Below, in pieces: positions 39,202 through 43,975 of a stretch of DNA of 43,975 bases (position 1 is its first letter; the number at the start of each line of letters is the position of its first letter). Position numbers and translations under genes: made by a program. The notes beneath the pieces were generated by a model that was not told the DNA's origin, ran no database searches, and worked only from the letters and a program-made list of their open reading frames with translations. The stretch covers positions 1-43,975 of the forward strand of contig JANXVC010000125.1 in assembly GCA_025351925.1 (NCBI GenBank), written 5' to 3'. The stretch comes from Rhodospirillales bacterium (GTDB lineage: Bacteria > Pseudomonadota > Alphaproteobacteria > Acetobacterales > Acetobacteraceae).

Positions 39202-39931
39202 GGACCATAGGCTCGTAGCGTGGGCGCGCGGGGTCAAGGCGCGGCGGGGTGGAACGGCAAAGCGTCACGTGCCGGTGCTCTGGCTGTTCACCGATGCTGT
39301 GCGCCTGCCCGATCCCCTCAAGGCGGTGGCCGCCCTGCCGCCGCGGCTGTGCGGCGTGGTGTTCCGCCATGACGGCGTGGCCGGCCGCGCCGCACTGGCC
39401 CGGATGGTGGCGCAGCGATGCCGCGGGCTGCGCGTGCCGCTGGTGATCGCCGGGGACGCCCGGCTTGCGACGGCGGTCGGCGCCGGCGTGCATCTGCGGG
39501 GCGGCCGCGCGGCAACGGGACCCCGTATGCGGGCAATGAGAAGCTGGCTCCGGGCGAAGGCGCTTGTCACCAGCTCCGCCCACTCCAGGGCCGAGCTGCG
39601 CCGAGCCTGGGCGGCTGGAGCGGACGCAGTGTTCCTGTCGCCGGTGCTGTCCACGCAGAGCCATCCCGGTGCCCCTGGGCTGGGCATCATACGCTGGGCC
39701 GCGTTGGCCCGAGGAATGCCGCATGGCCGTCATGGCGCAGTTCTGGCTTTGGGCGGCATTGATGGCAAAGCGGTGTATCGGCTGCCGCGCTGGTGCGGCG
39801 GCGTGGGGGCGATTGGAGCTTTGATGGCGGGCGGCGGCACCGACGAATGTGGCGTGTCAGCAACAGTGTTTCGCAATTGCCATAAGTCTCACATTCCAGC
39901 GATTGCAGAGAAGTCATTTGCCCGGCAATAG
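39200..39931 (+). CDS. Thiamine phosphate synthase/TenI-like protein
   Basis: Motifs typical of the ThiE/TenI barrel are LWLFTDAVRLPDP, GVVFRHDG, LVIAGDARLATAVGAGVHLRG, ADAVFLSPVLSTQSHPGAPGLG (the phosphate-binding turn) and VLALGGIDG. ThiE joins thiazole and pyrimidine phosphates; TenI is an aminotransferring isomerase-like relative; catalytic identity cannot be decided. The N-terminal 26 residues are basic and possibly disordered. GGAGGG lies just upstream of ATG 39200, supporting this start although the opposite-strand yggS starts on the same bases. A C-terminal tail (CHKSHIPAIAEKSFARQ) extends beyond the barrel. No other thi genes are near. Confidence 0.82.
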   Translation: MDHRLVAWARGVKARRGGTAKRHVPVLWLFTDAVRLPDPLKAVAALPPRLCGVVFRHDGVAGRAALARMVAQRCRGLRVPLVIAGDARLATAVGAGVHLRGGRAATGPRMRAMRSWLRAKALVTSSAHSRAELRRAWAAGADAVFLSPVLSTQSHPGAPGLGIIRWAALARGMPHGRHGAVLALGGIDGKAVYRLPRWCGGVGAIGALMAGGGTDECGVSATVFRNCHKSHIPAIAEKSFARQ

Positions 39932-40038
39932 TATGAACAGGCTTGGCTGCCTTCGCCCTTGACCCAAGTGGTCATTCGGTGGATTTCGGGCGGGGCCCTA
40001 AATGTTCGCCGGTGATCGGCGTTTTGAGGAGAAGTTTA

Positions 40039-41505
40039 ATGCGTAAGCTCCTGCTGGCCACCGTAGCCGCACTGGGCGCCTCGATGGGGGTCGCTGCTGT
40101 GGCGGATGCCCAGACGTTCCCAACCCCGGGTACTGTGACCATACGGCTGAATGGTCGTTTCCGGTTCTATGCCGGGGTAGTTTCCGACCGCGTTGCGAAC
40201 AACAATGCCGCCGGCAGCCCGACGGGCAATGTGAATGCTGCTGGCCAGGGCACGCTGACGGGGCAGAACAAGCAGACCAACTACGGGTTCGGCGACTATG
40301 CCCGTCTGTATCCGGGCTTCGACGGTGTCGCCGCGAACGGCTTGAAGTACGGCGCCAGCCTTGAAATCCGGCAGGACCAAGGCTCCGGTGCCGGCGGCGG
40401 CATCTATCCCGGCGGGTCCACGCAGAACCGGGCGCGCGCTGCGCTGTACTTCCGCCGCGAGTGGGGCTATATCGGCACCGACCAGCTCGGCACCATCCGC
40501 CTCGGCTCTACCGATCAGCCGAGCAGCCTGTACATGACCGGCAACTTCGAAAACTTCAACGATGGCGGCCTGGACGGCGACGTTGGTGGTCTTGCATCGG
40601 GCAACACCCAATTGCCGTGGCCGTTCGCCGACGGCCAGGGCGGCTACTACACGACGACCAAGGCGATCTACCTGTCGCCGCAGCTCTATGGCTTCGATTT
40701 CGGCGTGTCGTTTGAGCCGGGCACCGGCAACACGGCCAACGGCGGCTCGTGCAACGGCGCCAGCCCGGTTGGCACCAACTTCGTCAACTCGAGCGGCACC
40801 TTCACCGCTGCAACCGGTGCAAACGGCCAGGGCGTGTCTGGCCCAGGCTGCGACCGTCTCTCGTCGTCGCCCGTCAACGGCGAAAGCGCCCGCCGCACCA
40901 ACACCGTGGACGCGTTGCTGCGCTACCGCGGCACGTTCGGCAGCTTCGGCATCGCGGCGACCGGCGGCTACATCGGCGGCGGCCATGTGCTTGACAACTC
41001 CGGTCTCGCCTTCACCAACAACCCGCTGGCCGCCGGTGGCGCCCGTCCGAACTTTGACGGCGTGAGCGTCGGCGACTTCGGCGTCGCGTTGACCTACGGC
41101 GGCTTCAGCGTTGGCGGCAAGTACATGTATGGTCGCTTTAACGGCGGGCTCGGCACGCTCGTTGCCAAGGGTCTGCCGGACGGCGAGGCGATCCTTGGCG
41201 GCTTCTCCTATACGACCGGGCCGATCGTCGTTGGCGCGCACTACCTGAACCTCAAGACCGCGGGCGATACCGGCAACGCGTTCTTTGGCCGTCAGCGTCG
41301 CGAGCAGGGCGTCGCAGCGGGCGGCACCTACTCCCTGGCGCCTGGCCTGTCGCTGTTCGTGTCTTACCTCTACAGCGAGCGCAAGCAGAACGGCTTCAAC
41401 TTCATCACCGGCCAGGGCGTGAATGCCGCGGCTCCGGGCGGCAACGCCTTCAACAACAAGGTCTCGGCACAGGTCTTCGCGGTCGGCACCGGCTTTAGCT
41501 GGTAA
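40039..41505 (+). CDS. Outer-membrane porin
   Basis: Signal peptide MRKLLLATVAALGASMGVAAVADAQT with cleavage after ADA or AQT. The mature 460-residue protein is Gly/Asn/Tyr-rich with alternating beta-strand patterns, such as FRFYAGVVSDR, YARLYPGFDGVAANGLKYGASLEIR and GYIGTDQLGTIRLGS, and ends in the aromatic residue Trp (GTGFSW) expected by the BAM machinery. It is a general alphaproteobacterial porin for passive uptake through the outer membrane. ATG 40039 has GAGGAG eight bases upstream; the track's earlier start is rejected. It is followed by a strong terminator, so it is monocistronic and probably highly expressed. Confidence 0.93.
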   Translation: MRKLLLATVAALGASMGVAAVADAQTFPTPGTVTIRLNGRFRFYAGVVSDRVANNNAAGSPTGNVNAAGQGTLTGQNKQTNYGFGDYARLYPGFDGVAANGLKYGASLEIRQDQGSGAGGGIYPGGSTQNRARAALYFRREWGYIGTDQLGTIRLGSTDQPSSLYMTGNFENFNDGGLDGDVGGLASGNTQLPWPFADGQGGYYTTTKAIYLSPQLYGFDFGVSFEPGTGNTANGGSCNGASPVGTNFVNSSGTFTAATGANGQGVSGPGCDRLSSSPVNGESARRTNTVDALLRYRGTFGSFGIAATGGYIGGGHVLDNSGLAFTNNPLAAGGARPNFDGVSVGDFGVALTYGGFSVGGKYMYGRFNGGLGTLVAKGLPDGEAILGGFSYTTGPIVVGAHYLNLKTAGDTGNAFFGRQRREQGVAAGGTYSLAPGLSLFVSYLYSERKQNGFNFITGQGVNAAAPGGNAFNNKVSAQVFAVGTGFSW

Positions 41506-41528
41506 CAGACTAAACCAGACGGCCGGGA

Positions 41529-41560
41529 GGGGCGGTGGGCAACCACTGCCCCTTCTGCTT
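41529..41560 (+). terminator. Porin intrinsic terminator (10-bp stem, GCAA loop)
   Basis: GGGGCGGTGG-GCAA-CCACTGCCCC forms ten pairs (one G-U) with a GNRA tetraloop, followed by TTCTGCTT. It lies about 25 bp after the porin stop codon. Confidence 0.85.
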
Positions 41561-41663
41561 GTCCGGGGTATGCCAGCTTCAGCGGTCCAGCTTGGCGCGG
41601 CGGTGCAGCCGGAGTATGACAGCGCGCGGCGCCGGCGGCGCCCTCATCCGTATAGGTTCCCCC

Positions 41664-42212
41664 ATGCTGCACCGAATCGCGTCGCATCGCATCGCTACAA
41701 TGGCAGTCATCCTGATCGCCGTTCTAGGCCTGACCGCTTGCGGCCCGGCGAAACTTCGCGGCGTGGCCGAGGACGAGTACCAGGACTACCGCACCAAGGG
41801 CGGCGAGCAGGGCAAGCTGTTCGGCGACCAGGGCCTGGCGATCGGCATCGGCAAAGGCACGGGAACCGCCCAGTCGCAGGAGGGCGGCGCGCTGGGCGTG
41901 AACGCCTATCTCTGGCGGGGCGCGCTCGATACCTTGGCGTTCATGCCGCTGTCTTCGGCCGACCCGTTTGGCGGAGTGATCATCACCGATTGGTTTCAGC
42001 CGCCCGCTGGAGGCGGCGAACGCTTCAAGGCGACGGCCTACATCCTCGGACGGCAGCTCCGCGCCGACGGCATCAGGGTCTCGATCTTCCGTCAGGTGGC
42101 GCAGGGCGGTCAGTGGGTCGATGCGCCGGTCAATGCCACCACGACGAGCGAGATCGAGAACAAGGTGCTTGCGCGGGCACGGGAACTGCGTTCGCAGGTA
42201 GCGGGCTCGTAA
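41664..42212 (+). CDS. DUF3576 domain lipoprotein
   Basis: The lipoprotein signal is MAVILIAVLGLTAC, with the lipobox LTAC. The mature part has VNAYLWRGALDTLAFMPLSSADPFGGVIITDWF and RLRADGIRVSIFRQ-like (LRADGIRVSIFRQVA), which I recognise as DUF3576. The gene precedes leuS in many alphaproteobacteria, as here (73 bp upstream). The function is not established; it is probably a small outer-membrane or periplasmic lipoprotein. Start ATG 41664 with AGG upstream; ATG 41700 is a possible alternative that would still give a signal peptide. The ORF track's 41535 start is unlikely because it overlaps the porin terminator. Confidence 0.88.
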   Translation: MLHRIASHRIATMAVILIAVLGLTACGPAKLRGVAEDEYQDYRTKGGEQGKLFGDQGLAIGIGKGTGTAQSQEGGALGVNAYLWRGALDTLAFMPLSSADPFGGVIITDWFQPPAGGGERFKATAYILGRQLRADGIRVSIFRQVAQGGQWVDAPVNATTTSEIENKVLARARELRSQVAGS

Positions 42213-42285
42213 CCAGCCGCTGCTTGCCGCACCGGCGAGGCTGGAGGATAGAATAGGCGATCTTCGAGGATAGGCTGCGCCCACG

Positions 42286-43975
42286 ATGAACGACATCTCC
42301 GCTCCCGCCGCGCCGGATACCGCGCCCGGCTATGACTTCCAGAATGCCGAGCCGCGTTGGCAACAGGCATGGGACGCCGCTGGCTGTTTCCAGGTGGCCG
42401 ACATCCCGACGGACGGCAAACCGAAATACTACGTGCTTGAGATGTTCCCCTATCCAAGTGGGAAGATCCACATGGGCCACGTGCGCAACTACACGCTGGG
42501 CGACGTTGTCGCGCGCTACAAGCGCGCCCGCGGCCATTCGGTGCTGCACCCCATGGGCTGGGACGCGTTCGGCCTGCCGGCAGAGAATGCGGCGCGGGAG
42601 CGCGGCGTCCACCCCGCCGAATGGACGTACGCCAACATCGCGGCGATGCGCATCGAATTGCAGCGGATGGGCCTGTCGATTGACTGGTCGCGTGAGATCG
42701 CCACTTGCGAGCCCGAGTACTACGGCCAAGAGCAAAAGCTGTTTTTGGATATGTTGCGGGCTGGGCTGGTCGAGCGGAAGGAGAGCTGGGTTAACTGGGA
42801 CCCGGTGGATGGCACCGTGCTGGCGAACGAACAGGTCATCGACGGCCGGGGCTGGCGGTCGGGCGCCATGGTTGAGAAGCGGCAGCTCTCCCAATGGTTC
42901 ATGCGTATTACCCAATATGCCCCGGACCTGCTGGCCTCTCTCGGTGAATTGGACCGCTGGCCCGAACGGGTGCGAACCATGCAGGCCCATTGGATTGGGC
43001 GGAGCGAGGGCGCCAGGGTCCGCTTTCCTTTGACGGCTCCGGTCGGGGGCGCACACACGATCGAGGTGGCCGGTGCAATCGAGGTGGTCGAGGTGTTCAC
43101 CACCCGGCCAGATACGCTGTTCGGCATGTCGTTTTTGGCTTTGGCGCCCGAGCATCCGGTATCGGCAGCCGTGGCGACGAGCAACCCGGCTGCAGCGGCA
43201 TTCGTAGCGCAGTGCCGCAGCATGGGAACCAGCGAGGCCGCGGTCGAGACGGCGGAGAAGCGGGGTTTCGACACTGGCCTGCGGGTCGCGCACCCGCTGA
43301 TGCCGGGCGAGACCTTCCCGGTCTGGATCGCGAACTTCGTGCTGATGGAATACGGTACGGGCGCGATCTTCGGCTGCCCGGCCGGCGACCAGCGCGACCT
43401 GGACTTTGCCCGCAAATATGGCCTGGCGACCCCGGCCGTCGTGCTACCGCTGGGCGAGCCGGCGGCCGGCTTCGTTGTGGGCGCCAATGCCTATGACGGA
43501 CCTGGCCAGATGATCAACTCGGGTTTCCTGGACGGGCTGGACACCGTCAGCGCCAAGCGTGCGGCGACCGAGGCGCTGGAGCGTATCGGCAAGGGAAAAA
43601 GCGTCGTGAACTGGCGCATACGGGATTGGGGCGTGAGTCGGCAACGTTATTGGGGATGCCCGATTCCGATCATCCACTGTAATGTCTGCGGCATAGTTCC
43701 GGTGCCGGACGCTGACCTGCCGGTGCGGCTGCCGGAGGATGTGACATTCGACCGGCCGGGCAATCCGTTGGATCATCATCCGACCTGGAAACATGTCGCC
43801 TGCCCGCGTTGTGGCGCAGCGGCGGAACGGGAAACCGACACGTTCGATGTCTTTGTGGACAGCTCCTGGTACTTTGCCCGGTTCTGCAGTCCGAAGGCGG
43901 ACGTGCCGGTGGTGCGCGCTGCATCGGACCACTGGCTGCCGGTGGACCAATATATCGGCGGCGTCGAGCACGCGA
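42286..43975 (+). CDS. leuS: Leucyl-tRNA synthetase, N-terminal 563 residues (runs off right edge)
   Basis: Not in the ORF track because it has no stop in the window; translated by hand from ATG 42286. The ATP site is [20 protein letters not shown] (HMGH as the HIGH motif). [16 protein letters not shown], the Zn-binding type segments HCNVCG and CPRCG, and the CP1 editing domain with TTRPDTLFG follow. The editing-site motif reads [15 protein letters not shown], where a His is often found before [19 protein letters not shown] and [16 protein letters not shown] are standard. The KMSKS loop and anticodon domain lie beyond the window. It attaches leucine to tRNA-Leu in the cytosol and is essential. 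A GAGGATAGG lies upstream. Probably co-transcribed with the DUF3576 gene. Confidence 0.97.
   Translation, partial: MNDISAPAAPDTAPGYDFQNAEPRWQQAWDAAGCFQVADIPTDGKPKYYVLEMFPYPSGKIHMGHVRNYTLGDVVARYKRARGHSVLHPMGWDAFGLPAENAARERGVHPAEWTYANIAAMRIELQRMGLSIDWSREIATCEPEYYGQEQKLFLDMLRAGLVERKESWVNWDPVDGTVLANEQVIDGRGWRSGAMVEKRQLSQWFMRITQYAPDLLASLGELDRWPERVRTMQAHWIGRSEGARVRFPLTAPVGGAHTIEVAGAIEVVEVFTTRPDTLFGMSFLALAPEHPVSAAVATSNPAAAAFVAQCRSMGTSEAAVETAEKRGFDTGLRVAHPLMPGETFPVWIANFVLMEYGTGAIFGCPAGDQRDLDFARKYGLATPAVVLPLGEPAAGFVVGANAYDGPGQMINSGFLDGLDTVSAKRAATEALERIGKGKSVVNWRIRDWGVSRQRYWGCPIPIIHCNVCGIVPVPDADLPVRLPEDVTFDRPGNPLDHHPTWKHVACPRCGAAAERETDTFDVFVDSSWYFARFCSPKADVPVVRAASDHWLPVDQYIGGVEHA

Noticed and set aside
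42130-43293. 387-aa minus-strand ORF and other ORFs over the right end
   Set aside because: Shadows of leuS, which is open to the window edge and so absent from the ORF track.
1-43975. Search by eye for CRISPR arrays, tRNA/rRNA genes, insertion sequences and attachment sites
   Set aside because: No regularly spaced repeats, no tRNA-like cloverleaf with GGTTCGA arm, no transposase or integrase motif, and no flanking direct repeats were seen.

Overview
The window is about 44 kb of GC-rich, gene-dense DNA from an alphaproteobacterium, most likely a member of the Rhodospirillales/Acetobacteraceae. This rests on codon bias, a small lipoprotein of the DUF3576 type directly upstream of leuS, an alphaproteobacterial porin, and a small RNA resembling the alphaproteobacterial suhB/MmgR (alpha-r8) family. 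I see no prophage, insertion sequence, CRISPR array, tRNA or rRNA. About 34 protein genes are supported. The first (SMP-30-like) and last (leuS) run off the edges, and leuS is missing from the ORF track because it has no stop inside the window.

Layout. 1-5.7 kb: start of an SMP-30/gluconolactonase-like gene, a 77-aa small protein, a GAF-GGDEF-EAL cyclic-di-GMP enzyme, an orphan GspC-like inner-membrane protein and an exported Asp-box (sialidase-fold) protein. 6-10.4 kb: a PLP-dependent threonine-dehydratase-like enzyme, a class III CoA-transferase with unusual domain order, and a large repeat protein with no visible signal peptide. 10.6-13.4 kb: an HxlR regulator, MATE exporter and PanE-like reductase in one overlapping operon, with two copies of a 13-bp palindrome at its start. 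13.6-16.2 kb: a membrane-anchored degenerate ExeA/GspA-like protein with a long proline-rich tail, then an SDR enzyme.

16.2-30.8 kb is a catabolic island. A minus-strand operon (binding protein, two permeases, fused DppD-DppF ATPase, and a two-subunit flavin oxidoreductase of the opine-oxidase/HcnBC type) looks like an import-and-oxidise unit for an amine or opine-like compound. Beside it are a 4,5-dihydroxyphthalate-decarboxylase-like protein, a Rieske oxygenase of the GbcA/carnitine-monooxygenase type, a divergent LysR regulator, a sarcosine-oxidase-like flavoenzyme and a cystathionine gamma-lyase-family PLP enzyme.

30.9-44 kb: a DUF4214 protein whose N-terminal metalloprotease-like domain has lost the first zinc histidine; a compact minus-strand sRNA gene (promoter, hairpin, CCUCCC linker, UUCG terminator); a second degenerate ExeA-like membrane protein paralogous to the first; a YdeP-type molybdopterin oxidoreductase; a small hypothetical protein; the potassium transporter Kup; YggS and a ThiE/TenI-like gene whose start codons overlap on opposite strands; a porin; a DUF3576 lipoprotein; and leuS.

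The most notable observations are the suhB/MmgR-like sRNA, the two paralogous pseudo-ATPase membrane proteins (with an orphan GspC-like gene elsewhere in the window), the paired palindromes at the HxlR operon, the rearranged CoA-transferase and the protease-like domain lacking a zinc ligand. All functions are inferred from sequence reading alone; no database search was run.
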